Source of the DNA: Tropicimonas marinistellae
Lineage (GTDB): Bacteria > Pseudomonadota > Alphaproteobacteria > Rhodobacterales > Rhodobacteraceae
NCBI RefSeq assembly: GCF_001509585.1
Contig: NZ_LNCI01000002.1
Span: 124,001 to 188,000 of the forward strand
DNA length: 64,000 nt
Direction: 5' to 3'
Part shown: positions 11,219 through 20,243 of the stretch, piece after piece
Position numbering within the stretch: position 1 is the stretch's first letter
How the letters are laid out: every line of letters begins with the position of its first letter
The notes under the pieces: model-generated
The model's input: the letters and a program-made list of their open reading frames with translations, nothing else
What the model was told of the DNA's origin: nothing
The model's database searches: none
Made by a program: the position numbers and the translations under genes

Positions 11219-13159
11219 TTACTCCTGTCGGCCGCTCGTAGTTCGACCAGTCTCTCTCATAATAACCGAAGCGCGTGCGATCGCTCTATGCCCGCCGAGT
11301 TCGGCGGCAGGCACCGGCAGTCGCCGGCGCCAGTTGGGGTGGGTGTCGACGGTGCCCGGCAGGTTCGCCTGTTCCGGAAGGTCCAGAATATCCTCGATCT
11401 GGAGCGCAACGAGACGGCTCCGCACGCCGCCGATGAAACGGTGCATGGCTTCGCTCGCGCCGTCCTGTGTGCCGGCGAGCGTGTCGAATCCACCGACTTC
11501 GCCACGTCGCCAGTCCTGTCCGTTGCTGAAATCCTCGTCCGACAGAATTCCGATCTGGTGGCGCACCTCTATGTCGCGCCCGGCACGCCATCCCTTCCAG
11601 GTCGGCAAATCATGTGTGCCGAATGAGGCAAGCGCCGCTTCGGTGTACTCCTCCGGGCGGCGGAAATCGCCATGACTGTACTGCTCGAACATCGCAACGC
11701 GGCACCCCAGAATACCCGATGCGGCAAGCGCCGTTTGCAGACCGTCGGGAATATTGCCGAGATCCTCGCCAACCACCGTGGCGCCTGCGCGGGTCGCCTC
11801 GATGCGGACGACAGCGAGCAGCGCGTCGCGGGGCATGGCGACGTAGGCGCCGGGTGTCTTGCCGTCGTCGGGCACCCAGAAGGCCCGTTCAAAGCCAAGG
11901 GCATGGTCGATGCGCAGGAGCCCGGCATAGCGAAACTGCCGGCGAAGCGTCTCCGCGAATGGGCGGAAGTGCGCAGCTGCGAGCGCATGCGGGTTGAACG
12001 GTGCCAGAGCCCAGACCTGTCCATCGGGCGAGAAGGCGTCGGGCGGTGCCCCGAGCGAGACACCGCTTGCAAAGGCGTGCCCCTCGGACCAGGTTTCGGC
12101 ACCGTGTGGATGGGTGCCAACGGCGAGATCGAGGTAGAGCCCGTATCGCATCCCCCGCGCGCGGGCAGCCTCTGCCGCTTCCGCCAGCTGTCGCTCTGCC
12201 ATCCATTGTGCCCAGGCGTGGAACCGGATGGAGCCGGGGTTTTTCGCGCGGAACGCGGCCACGTCCGGCGAGGCGTGGTCTCTTAGCGCTTCGGGCCAGT
12301 CGAACCAATAGGGGCCGTGCAGGTCGGACAGGGCTTGATAGGTTGCAAATCGCTGCAGCGATGCCCCTTCCTGCGCGACCCATGCGGCAAAGTCGGGGTC
12401 CTCTCCGCGGGCCTCGAAGGCGGCAAAAGCCTGTTCCAGTCCGGCACGATGCTCGCGGATCGTGGTCGGGTAGTCGATCAGAGGGCCGCCACCGTTCAAC
12501 CGTCTGTCCGGAAGCGCGATATGCACTGTATTGAAACGCCGCCTGTGAGACGGGGAATAGGGGCTGAATGCATTGGGATCGGCGGGAAATCCTGCATGCA
12601 CCGGGTTGAGGCCGACAAAGTCTGCACCGCCCTTCGCAAGCCCTTCGACCGCGCGGGTCAGATCGGAGTAGTCGCCGTAGCCGCCCTCGTCCTCTGTGCG
12701 CAATCCGTAGAGCGGCAGCGTCACGCCCCAACCCGGATCCGGCAGCGGCAGATGTTCGGGCGCTGCGAGTAGCGTGGTCTCGTGGCCGTCCAGCAAAAGC
12801 CGGTGAATGCCGAGTGGAAGGGGCGGCAACAGCAGCATGTCGTCCGCTGCGTCAAGCGGTTCTTCGCGTCCGTCCTCGCATATCAGCAACACGGCGCAGA
12901 CAGCGCATTGCAGCGGATGGCTGGAAGCGGCTTCCGGCGGTACGATCAGCCATCGCGGCAGAGCGCGGACTGCCGCCTCCGCCCGCAGCCCGGCGAGCGT
13001 TTCGGCGGCTTCGGCCTCCGTCGAAGCGGAAAAACCCATAGCGCCGAGCAGGGCACGCACGGTATGTTCCGAGGTTTCAACGCGATGACCAGTCTGGTCC
13101 CAGTAGTCGTGGTGGATGCCGGTCAGGTCAACGAGGTCACGCAGCGTTTCGTTCATCAC
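11219..13159 (-). CDS. malQ: 4-alpha-glucanotransferase (amylomaltase)
   Basis: This 646-residue GH77 enzyme transfers alpha-1,4-glucan segments and disproportionates short maltodextrins released when glycogen is debranched. Catalytic regions are visible as RIDHALGFE (nucleophile region, near residue 418), GEDLGNIPDG (near 468) and THDLP (near 516). Its ATG overlaps the glgX stop by 4 nt (ATGA), so translation is coupled. The N-terminal ~150 residues form the poorly conserved extra domain seen in the long GH77 subtype. It probably works with GlgX and GlgP in glycogen breakdown. Confidence 0.94.
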   Translation of the reverse strand: MMNETLRDLVDLTGIHHDYWDQTGHRVETSEHTVRALLGAMGFSASTEAEAAETLAGLRAEAAVRALPRWLIVPPEAASSHPLQCAVCAVLLICEDGREEPLDAADDMLLLPPLPLGIHRLLLDGHETTLLAAPEHLPLPDPGWGVTLPLYGLRTEDEGGYGDYSDLTRAVEGLAKGGADFVGLNPVHAGFPADPNAFSPYSPSHRRRFNTVHIALPDRRLNGGGPLIDYPTTIREHRAGLEQAFAAFEARGEDPDFAAWVAQEGASLQRFATYQALSDLHGPYWFDWPEALRDHASPDVAAFRAKNPGSIRFHAWAQWMAERQLAEAAEAARARGMRYGLYLDLAVGTHPHGAETWSEGHAFASGVSLGAPPDAFSPDGQVWALAPFNPHALAAAHFRPFAETLRRQFRYAGLLRIDHALGFERAFWVPDDGKTPGAYVAMPRDALLAVVRIEATRAGATVVGEDLGNIPDGLQTALAASGILGCRVAMFEQYSHGDFRRPEEYTEAALASFGTHDLPTWKGWRAGRDIEVRHQIGILSDEDFSNGQDWRRGEVGGFDTLAGTQDGASEAMHRFIGGVRSRLVALQIEDILDLPEQANLPGTVDTHPNWRRRLPVPAAELGGHRAIARASVIMRETGRTTSGRQE

Positions 13160-15246
13160 GCCGCCCCCAAAACGAACACGGACACGGATTGTGCGGAGCT
13201 GGTGAATTCGTTCCGTCTCATTGTTCCGCCGCTGGCGTCAGGTTCGGACGTATCGATCGACCATTTCCATCTTTGACCCTTCGGTGGCACGGGGAGCCGG
13301 ACCTTGGTGTCGCCGCCGGCGTTGAATACCATGAAGATCGCGTTTTCCGTGGCGGCATAGATCGGCGTGCCGGAGGCCGTCCGCATCTCGACGCAGACGA
13401 TCTTGAGGCCGGGGTCGACCCAATCGGGCGTCGCCATCGGTTTGCCGTCGGGGCGCCACCAGAACAGATCCTCCCGCCCGTCGATCCGGCGTTCGCGGGA
13501 GTGCAGAAAGACCTTCTGCCGCAGGATCGGATGGTCCAGCCGGAACCGGATCATCTTGGACGTGAACGCCATGAAGTCCATGTCCGCCTTGTCCCAGTCG
13601 ATCCAACTCGTGGGATTGTCCTGCGCATAGGCGTTGTTGTTGCCGTTTTGGCTATTGCCCAGCTCGTCCCCGGCAAGCAGCATCGGTGTGCCCTGGCTAA
13701 GCAGCAACGTGGCAATCATCGCCCGTTTGCGCCGCGCGCGTGCCTCGTTGATTCCAACGTCGTCTGTCGGGCCCTCATGGCCGAAGTTGTCGGAATAGTT
13801 CTCCGAATGACCGTCGCGATTGTCCTCGCCGTTAGCGAGGTTGTGCTTGCCGTTGTAGCTCACCGTGTCGTGCAGGGTGAAACCGTCATGGGCCGTTATC
13901 AGATTGACCGAAGCCGTGGCCGGCCGGCCGGAATGATCGAACTCGGCAGCCGAACCCGTGAGACGGCCCGCAAGGTCGGGTGCACGCCCGGCATCGCCGC
14001 GCCAGAAACGCCGCACACCGTCGCGGAACCGGTCGTTCCATTCGTGAAACGGCGGCGGGAACCCCCCGAGGCGATAGCCGCCGGGGCCAACGTCCCAGGG
14101 CTCCGCGATGAGTTTGACCTGAGTTAGCACCGGATCCTGGCGGATCGAGTCGAAGAAACTTGCGCCTTGGTCGAAGCCGTAGTCCGTGCGCCCAAGCGTG
14201 GAGCAGAGATCGAACCGGAACCCGTCCACATGCATCACCTGCACCCAGTAACGCAGGGAATCCATCACCATGCGCAGCACCATCGGGTGGTCGAGGTTGA
14301 GCGTGTTCCCTGTGCCGGTGTCGTTGATGTAATAGCGCCGGTCTTGGATCAGGCGGTAGTAGGATCGGTTGTCGAGGCCACGGAAACTCAGCGTTGGGCC
14401 CAACTCGTTCCCCTCGCAGGTGTGGTTGTAAACCACGTCGAGGATAACCTCGATTCCCGCGTGGTGGAGCCGGGCCACCATCTGTTGAAACTCGCTGATC
14501 TTTCCTTCTGAGAGATAGCGCGGGTCAGGGGCAAAAAAGCCGAGCGTCTGGTAGCCCCAGTAGTTCGTCAGGTTCTTGTCGTGCAGGAACCGGTCGGTCA
14601 GGAAGGCCTGAACCGGCAGGAGTTCCACCGCCGTGATGCCGAGTCTGTGGAAGTACTCCAGCATCGGATCGGTGGCGATACCGAGGAACGTACCCTCCGG
14701 AGCGACCTTGGGATGCAGCTGGGTCAGGCCTTTTACATGGGCTTCGTAGATAACCGTGTCTGCAATCGGCGTTTGCGGCGGGTGGTCGTACCCCCAGGAG
14801 AACGCGGGGTCCTCCACAACGCAACGCGGCATATATGGTCCGCTGTCGCGGGTGTCGAAACTCAGGTCGCGGGCATTCGAACCGATCTGATAGCCCATCA
14901 GCGCGTCGTGCCACACGGGCTGCCCGGTCAGTCGTTTCGCATAGGGGTCCAGAAGCAGCTTGTTTGGGTTGAAGCGATGCCCTTCGTCCGGCCGGTACGG
15001 GCCGTGGGCGCGCAAACCGTAATACTGGCCCGGCCGCAGGCCGGAGACATAGCCGTACCAAACGTCACCATCGCGTTCTGGCAGGCGCAGGCGCTGCAGT
15101 TCCGTCTTGCCGTCATAGCTGAAGAGGCAAACCTCCATCGCCGTCGCATGCTGCGAAAAGACGGCGAAATTCACGCCATCTCCGTCGAACGTGGCGCCAA
15201 GGGGCGCCGGACGCCCTGCGGAGATCGCGAATTCGGGGTGCCTCAC
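13156..15246 (-). CDS. glgX: glycogen debranching enzyme GlgX
   Basis: This is a 696-residue isoamylase-type GH13 enzyme that cleaves alpha-1,6 branches of phosphorylase-limit glycogen. An N-terminal CBM48 region precedes the barrel; conserved regions are DGFRFDL (near residue 345), AEPWDVGPGGY (near 384) and TAHDGFTLHD (near 451). GTG at 15244-15246 is the preferred start: it overlaps the glgA stop (GTGA) and gives the normal N-terminus. A longer frame from 15303 would run inside glgA and begin with an unrelated Cys/Gly-rich stretch. Confidence 0.95.
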   Translation of the reverse strand: MRHPEFAISAGRPAPLGATFDGDGVNFAVFSQHATAMEVCLFSYDGKTELQRLRLPERDGDVWYGYVSGLRPGQYYGLRAHGPYRPDEGHRFNPNKLLLDPYAKRLTGQPVWHDALMGYQIGSNARDLSFDTRDSGPYMPRCVVEDPAFSWGYDHPPQTPIADTVIYEAHVKGLTQLHPKVAPEGTFLGIATDPMLEYFHRLGITAVELLPVQAFLTDRFLHDKNLTNYWGYQTLGFFAPDPRYLSEGKISEFQQMVARLHHAGIEVILDVVYNHTCEGNELGPTLSFRGLDNRSYYRLIQDRRYYINDTGTGNTLNLDHPMVLRMVMDSLRYWVQVMHVDGFRFDLCSTLGRTDYGFDQGASFFDSIRQDPVLTQVKLIAEPWDVGPGGYRLGGFPPPFHEWNDRFRDGVRRFWRGDAGRAPDLAGRLTGSAAEFDHSGRPATASVNLITAHDGFTLHDTVSYNGKHNLANGEDNRDGHSENYSDNFGHEGPTDDVGINEARARRKRAMIATLLLSQGTPMLLAGDELGNSQNGNNNAYAQDNPTSWIDWDKADMDFMAFTSKMIRFRLDHPILRQKVFLHSRERRIDGREDLFWWRPDGKPMATPDWVDPGLKIVCVEMRTASGTPIYAATENAIFMVFNAGGDTKVRLPVPPKGQRWKWSIDTSEPDASGGTMRRNEFTSSAQSVSVFVLGAA

Positions 15247-16679
15247 GGGTGTTTTGCCGCCTCTGCAAACAACGCCGCATAGGCCGCGGCCGATGTGTCC
15301 CATCCTACAGGGAACTTCATACCGTTGCGTTGCATCTGCTGGAAGACCTTCGGTTCTGCCCAGAGGTCACATAGTTGCCCAATCGCCTCTTGCAGTGCCT
15401 GGACACTGTTGGGGGCAAATTGGATGCCGGTCGCGACATTGGCGGTACGGGTGGCGACCGTGTGTGGGATCACCGTGTCGGCAAGCCCTCCCGTCTGGGC
15501 CACGACAGGCACCGTGCCGTAGCGCAGCCCGTATAGCTGTGTCAGCCCGCAGGGCTCGAAGCGCGAGGGGACGAGGATCGCATCACCACCGGCGATGATC
15601 CTGTGCGACAGTGGCTCGTTGTAACCGATCCGTACGGCAACCTTGCCCGGGTTGGCGACGGCTGCTTCGGCGAACTGGCCCTCAAGCCAGGGGTCGCCGG
15701 AGCCCAGAAGCACAAGGCGGCCATCGCGCTCGATCAGATCGGGCAGGGCGTGCAACAGCAAGTCGAGCCCCTTCTGTTCCGTCAGTCGAGAAACGACGAC
15801 ACAGATCGGGCCGCCCTCCGGCGCAAGCTCCATCTCCTCGATCAGCGCGGCGCGTGCCTTGCCCTTGCCGGGCAGCGTCTTGTAGGTGGCGATTTCCGGG
15901 TCGTTCGCGGGGTTCCAGGCCTCGGTGTCGATACCGTTCAGAATTCCGACGAAGTCCTTGCCCTTGTAGCGCAGGGTTCCGTCGAACCCCATTCCGAAGC
16001 CCTCTGTCTTGAGCTCCTCGGCGTAGGTCGGGCTCACGGTATTGACCTTGTCGGCGTAGGCGATTCCGGCTTTCAGTGCCGATATCCGTCCGTAGAACTC
16101 AAAGCCACCTGCGTTGTATCCCTCCGCGGGCAGGCGAAGGCTCGCGATCATATCGGCGCCCGCCGATCCGGTGAAGGCGATATTGTGGATCGACATGACT
16201 GAGCCAACCTTGTGGGAGGCTCCAAGGCGCTGCATGTAGACCGGAGCGAGACCGCCTTGCCAGTCATGGGCTTGCAGAACGTCGGGTTGCCAGCCGTGCA
16301 GGTGCCCCTCGTTGCAGAGCCGCGCGGCCATCCAGCAAAGCGCGGCGAAACGCTGCGGATTGTCCCACCAATCATAGCCGTCCGGAGCGGCATAGGGTCC
16401 GCCGTCACGGTAGAACAAGTGCGCAGCGTCGAGCACGTAGAGATCAAGCCCCTCCGCCTGACCGAACAGGACCTGCGCCGGCCCGCCGAAAAGATCGCCG
16501 TCGGTCATGATCTGCGTTCCATCGCCCAGTGCAGACAGGACCGACGGATAGCCCGGCACAAGAGAGCGCATCTCGACGCCCAGATCCTTCAGCGCGGCCG
16601 GCAGCGCACCGGCAACGTCCGCCAGCCCGCCGGTCTTGATCAGGGGGGCGATTTCGGAGGCAACCGAGAGGACCTTCAT
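15243..16679 (-). CDS. glgA: glycogen synthase (ADP-glucose dependent)
   Basis: This 478-residue GT5 enzyme elongates alpha-1,4-glucan from ADP-glucose. The ADP-glucose-binding motif KTGGLAD is at residues 15-21, and the C-terminal [15 protein letters not shown] segment carries the conserved retaining GT-B residues. Its ATG overlaps the glgC stop (ATGA), placing it directly after the enzyme that makes its substrate. Length and motif spacing are normal. Confidence 0.97.
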   Translation of the reverse strand: MKVLSVASEIAPLIKTGGLADVAGALPAALKDLGVEMRSLVPGYPSVLSALGDGTQIMTDGDLFGGPAQVLFGQAEGLDLYVLDAAHLFYRDGGPYAAPDGYDWWDNPQRFAALCWMAARLCNEGHLHGWQPDVLQAHDWQGGLAPVYMQRLGASHKVGSVMSIHNIAFTGSAGADMIASLRLPAEGYNAGGFEFYGRISALKAGIAYADKVNTVSPTYAEELKTEGFGMGFDGTLRYKGKDFVGILNGIDTEAWNPANDPEIATYKTLPGKGKARAALIEEMELAPEGGPICVVVSRLTEQKGLDLLLHALPDLIERDGRLVLLGSGDPWLEGQFAEAAVANPGKVAVRIGYNEPLSHRIIAGGDAILVPSRFEPCGLTQLYGLRYGTVPVVAQTGGLADTVIPHTVATRTANVATGIQFAPNSVQALQEAIGQLCDLWAEPKVFQQMQRNGMKFPVGWDTSAAAYAALFAEAAKHP

Positions 16680-17944
16680 GAGAGCGCGGCATCCCTTCTG
16701 TCGAGCATGCTCTGGGTGATCAGCGTGATACCCTTACCGGACACGCGGAACCACTTGGCATCTTCTTCCGGGTCCTCGCCGACGACCAGCCCCTCCGGAA
16801 TGACCACGCCACGATCGATGACGCAGTTCTTCAGCTTCGCGTAGCGGTTGACCGTCACGTAAGGAAGCGCCACGGCGTGATCCAGCGACGCGTAAGAATT
16901 GGCATGAACCATGGTGAACAGCAGCGAGTTGCGGATTTCGGTCCCTGATACGATGCAACCGCCGGAAATCATGGACGAGACAGCGGTGCCGCGACGGTCC
17001 TCTTCATCGTGTATGAACTTGGCGGGCGGCACGGATTCCGAATAGGTCCAGATCGGCCAGTTGTGGTCCCACAGGTCGAGTTCGGGCGTGAAATCCGTCA
17101 GGTCGATATTGGCTTTCCAGAAAGCGTCCACCGTGCCCACGTCGCGCCAATAGGCAGGCGCCTCGGGTTCGGACTTGACGCAGCTATCGGTGAACCGGTG
17201 GGCAACGGCCTTACCGTTTTTCACCAGGGAGGGGATGATATCATTCCCGAAGTCATGGCTGGAATTGGGGTCGGCCGCGTCTTGCAGAAGGATCTCGCGG
17301 AGAAACTTCCAGCTGAATACGTAAATGCCCATGGAGGCGAGGGTCACCTCCGGATCGTCCGGCGTGCCCGGCGGGTCAGCGGGCTTTTCCATGAAATCGA
17401 TGATGCGACCGGTGGCATCCACATCCATCACGCCGAAGGCGCTGGCCTCCTCGCGGGGAACCGTCAGGCATCCGATGGTCACGTCGGCGCCGGAGTCGAC
17501 GTGCTGCTGCAGCATCATCTCGTAGTCCATCTTGTAGATGTGATCCCCGGCAAGCACGAGGATGTAGTCGATATGATAACTGTCGATGATGTCGATGTTC
17601 TGCGTCACGGCGTCGGCCGTGCCCATGTACCAGTTCTCGCCGCCCATGCGTTGCGAGGCGGGTAGGATATCGAGGAATTCGTTCCGTTCCGCACGGAAGA
17701 AATCCCATCCGCGCTGGCAGTGGCGGATCAGGGAATGGGCCTTGTACTGCGTCGCAATCGCCATCTTCCGGATACCGGAGTTAAGCGCGTTCGACAGCGC
17801 AAAGTCGATGATCCGGGCCTTGCCGCCGAAATAGACCGCCGGTTTCGCGCGGTTGTCAGTCAGTTCCTTGAGGCGGCTGCCCCGTCCGCCCGCCAGAACG
17901 AAGGCCATTGCCCTTGCGGACAATCTCACGTGAGCATTCGGCAT
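16676..17944 (-). CDS. glgC: glucose-1-phosphate adenylyltransferase
   Basis: This 422-residue enzyme makes ADP-glucose from ATP and glucose-1-phosphate, the committed step of glycogen synthesis. The nucleotide-binding motif [11 protein letters not shown] begins at residue 19 and is followed by [19 protein letters not shown]-terminal left-handed beta-helix region follows ([17 protein letters not shown]). Members of this family are allosterically controlled by glycolytic metabolites; that regulation is expected but cannot be read from the sequence. It starts 30 nt after the glgB stop. Confidence 0.97.
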   Translation of the reverse strand: MPNAHVRLSARAMAFVLAGGRGSRLKELTDNRAKPAVYFGGKARIIDFALSNALNSGIRKMAIATQYKAHSLIRHCQRGWDFFRAERNEFLDILPASQRMGGENWYMGTADAVTQNIDIIDSYHIDYILVLAGDHIYKMDYEMMLQQHVDSGADVTIGCLTVPREEASAFGVMDVDATGRIIDFMEKPADPPGTPDDPEVTLASMGIYVFSWKFLREILLQDAADPNSSHDFGNDIIPSLVKNGKAVAHRFTDSCVKSEPEAPAYWRDVGTVDAFWKANIDLTDFTPELDLWDHNWPIWTYSESVPPAKFIHDEEDRRGTAVSSMISGGCIVSGTEIRNSLLFTMVHANSYASLDHAVALPYVTVNRYAKLKNCVIDRGVVIPEGLVVGEDPEEDAKWFRVSGKGITLITQSMLDRRDAALS

Positions 17945-17974
17945 CGGTGGTATCCCTCCCTCGTTTTGTGCACG

Positions 17975-20200
17975 TCAGCTGCCATCATGCACAAGAATAA
18001 TTGTCGTGAGCGGCGGCAAGGTAAGGCCGGCGGAGTGATCCTGGCCATGCCAGTCCACCTCTTCGGTCGTCACCTCTCCCATATTGCCGCGCCCCTGGCC
18101 GCCGTAGGCCTCGGAGTCTGTATTGAGCGCCTCGCGCCAGCGTCCTGCCACCGGAAGGCCTACGCGGTAGCCACTACGTTCGACCGGCGTGAAATTGCAG
18201 ACGACGACCACCGGCGGGTCATCCGGGCCACCGTGGCGCACCCAGGCATAGATCGAATTGTCCATGTCGTTGGCTTCCAGCCACTCGAAGCCGCCGGGTT
18301 CGCAATCCTTCAGGTAGAGGCTCGGCGTATCGCGATAGAGGTGATTGAGATCCTTCACCAGTTTCTGCACGCCGGCGTGGGTCCCGTATTCGGCCGCCTG
18401 CCAGTCGACCTGATCCTTGTAGTTCCACTCCGACCACTGCGCGATCTCGCAGCCCATGAAGAGGAGCTTTTTGCCGGGATGGCCCCACATGAAGCCGTAG
18501 TAGGCGCGCAGATTGGCGAATTTATCGCCCTCCAGCCCCGGCATCTTTGTGAGCATCGAGCCCTTCCCGTGCACCACCTCGTCATGGCTGATCGGCAGAA
18601 TGAAATTCTCCGAGAAGGCATAGTGGATGCCGAAGGTCATCTGGTGGTGGTGGTGCTTGCGGTGGACGGGTTCGCGGGAGATGTAATCCAGCGTATCGTT
18701 CATCCATCCCATGTTCCACTTGAACCCGAAGCCGAGGCCGCCAGCATCCACCGGCTTGGACACACCGGGGAAGGACGTACTTTCCTCGGCAGCGGTCATG
18801 ATGCCGGGCACTTCGCCATAACAGATGGAATTGGTGCGCTGGAGCAGGCTGATCGCCTCGTAATTCTCCCGCCCGCCATCCTTGTTGGGTATCCATTGGC
18901 CCTCTTCGCGGGAGTAGTCGCGGTAGAGCATGGAGGCGACCGCGTCCACGCGCAGCCCGTCGACGTGGTATTCCTCCAGCCAGTAGAGCGCGTTCGAGAT
19001 CAGGAAATTGGCGACTTCGTTGCGCCCGTAATTGTAGATCAGCGTGTTCCAGTCCTGGTGGAAACCCTCGCGCGGGTCGGCGTGCTCATAGAGCGCCGTG
19101 CCGTCGAACTGCGCGAGGCCATGAACATCGGTGGGGAAATGCCCCGGCACCCAGTCCAGGATCACGCCCAGCCCGGCCTCATGGGCCGCGTCGACCAGAT
19201 CGCGGAACTCGTGCGGCGGCCCGTGCCGGATGGTCGGCGCAAAGAGGCCGATCGGCTGGTATCCCCAGGAACCGTCGAATGGGAACTCGCTGAGCGGCAG
19301 GAACTCCAGATGCGTGAAGCCCATGTCGGCGGCGTATTTCACCAGATCTTGCGCGGCTTCCTTGTAGGACAGCGGCCGGTTTCCCTCGTCGGCAACACGT
19401 TTCCAGGAGCCGAGATGAACCTCGTAAACTGAAATCGGCGCGTCATGGGCATTGTTGCCTGCACGTGTTTCCATCCACGCATCGTCGTGCCAACCGTAAC
19501 CCGTGATGTCCCGAACGACGCTGGCAGTCTCGGGCGGATGCTGCGCGCCGAACCCGATGGGGTCGGCCTTCTGCGCCATCAACTGCCCCTGCGCTCCGAT
19601 AAGCTCATACTTGTAGGCAGCGCCTTCGGTGAGGCCCGGCAGGAAGATTTCCCAGACGCCGGTCTGGCCGCGCAGCCGCATTGGATTGCGGCGGCCATCC
19701 CAGGAATTGACGTCTGCAACCACCGAGACACGCCGGGCATTGGGAGCCCAGACGGCGAAATGGGTGCCCCTGATACCCTCGTGTTCAATCACATGGGCAC
19801 CGAGCACCTGCCACACCCGTTGGTGCGTGCCCTCCGCGAGCAGGTATTCGTCCATCTCTCCGATTACCGGGCCGAAGCGATACGGATCTTCGTTCAGCCA
19901 GGTCTCTCCGGCCGCATTGGTTCCGCGCAGAAGATAGGGTGCACGCGCCGGAACCGGGCCGCAGAAGACGCCCGCCGCGCCATCGACAGGAGCAAGCACG
20001 TGAACGGTCCCGTCTCCGGACCCGTTCATCAGGACCTCCATGGTGCTTGCGCCCGGGTCGAAAGCGGTGACCCAGACCTGGCCGCCGTACTCGTGCGGAC
20101 CAAGGATGGCGAAGGGATCATGCAGGACGCCCTGAGCGATCTGCTGTGCCGTCTCGGAGGACAGCGGCATCTGCGGGTAGGGGGCGGGAGTGTCTGTCAT
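17975..20200 (-). CDS. glgB: 1,4-alpha-glucan branching enzyme
   Basis: This 741-residue GH13 enzyme introduces alpha-1,6 branches into glycogen. It has the long N-terminal form: an N1 domain (about 1-115), a CBM48 domain (about 115-215) and the barrel with DGLRVDAVAS (nucleophile near residue 415), AEESTSFPGV (acid/base near 469) and ISHDEVVHGKGS (near 539). It sits 43 nt after glgP and before glgC. Length is typical. Confidence 0.97.
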   Translation of the reverse strand: MTDTPAPYPQMPLSSETAQQIAQGVLHDPFAILGPHEYGGQVWVTAFDPGASTMEVLMNGSGDGTVHVLAPVDGAAGVFCGPVPARAPYLLRGTNAAGETWLNEDPYRFGPVIGEMDEYLLAEGTHQRVWQVLGAHVIEHEGIRGTHFAVWAPNARRVSVVADVNSWDGRRNPMRLRGQTGVWEIFLPGLTEGAAYKYELIGAQGQLMAQKADPIGFGAQHPPETASVVRDITGYGWHDDAWMETRAGNNAHDAPISVYEVHLGSWKRVADEGNRPLSYKEAAQDLVKYAADMGFTHLEFLPLSEFPFDGSWGYQPIGLFAPTIRHGPPHEFRDLVDAAHEAGLGVILDWVPGHFPTDVHGLAQFDGTALYEHADPREGFHQDWNTLIYNYGRNEVANFLISNALYWLEEYHVDGLRVDAVASMLYRDYSREEGQWIPNKDGGRENYEAISLLQRTNSICYGEVPGIMTAAEESTSFPGVSKPVDAGGLGFGFKWNMGWMNDTLDYISREPVHRKHHHHQMTFGIHYAFSENFILPISHDEVVHGKGSMLTKMPGLEGDKFANLRAYYGFMWGHPGKKLLFMGCEIAQWSEWNYKDQVDWQAAEYGTHAGVQKLVKDLNHLYRDTPSLYLKDCEPGGFEWLEANDMDNSIYAWVRHGGPDDPPVVVVCNFTPVERSGYRVGLPVAGRWREALNTDSEAYGGQGRGNMGEVTTEEVDWHGQDHSAGLTLPPLTTIILVHDGS

Positions 20201-20243
20201 GGTGTCAGGCTACTCCATCGCCCCACAACCGCAAGCGCAACCC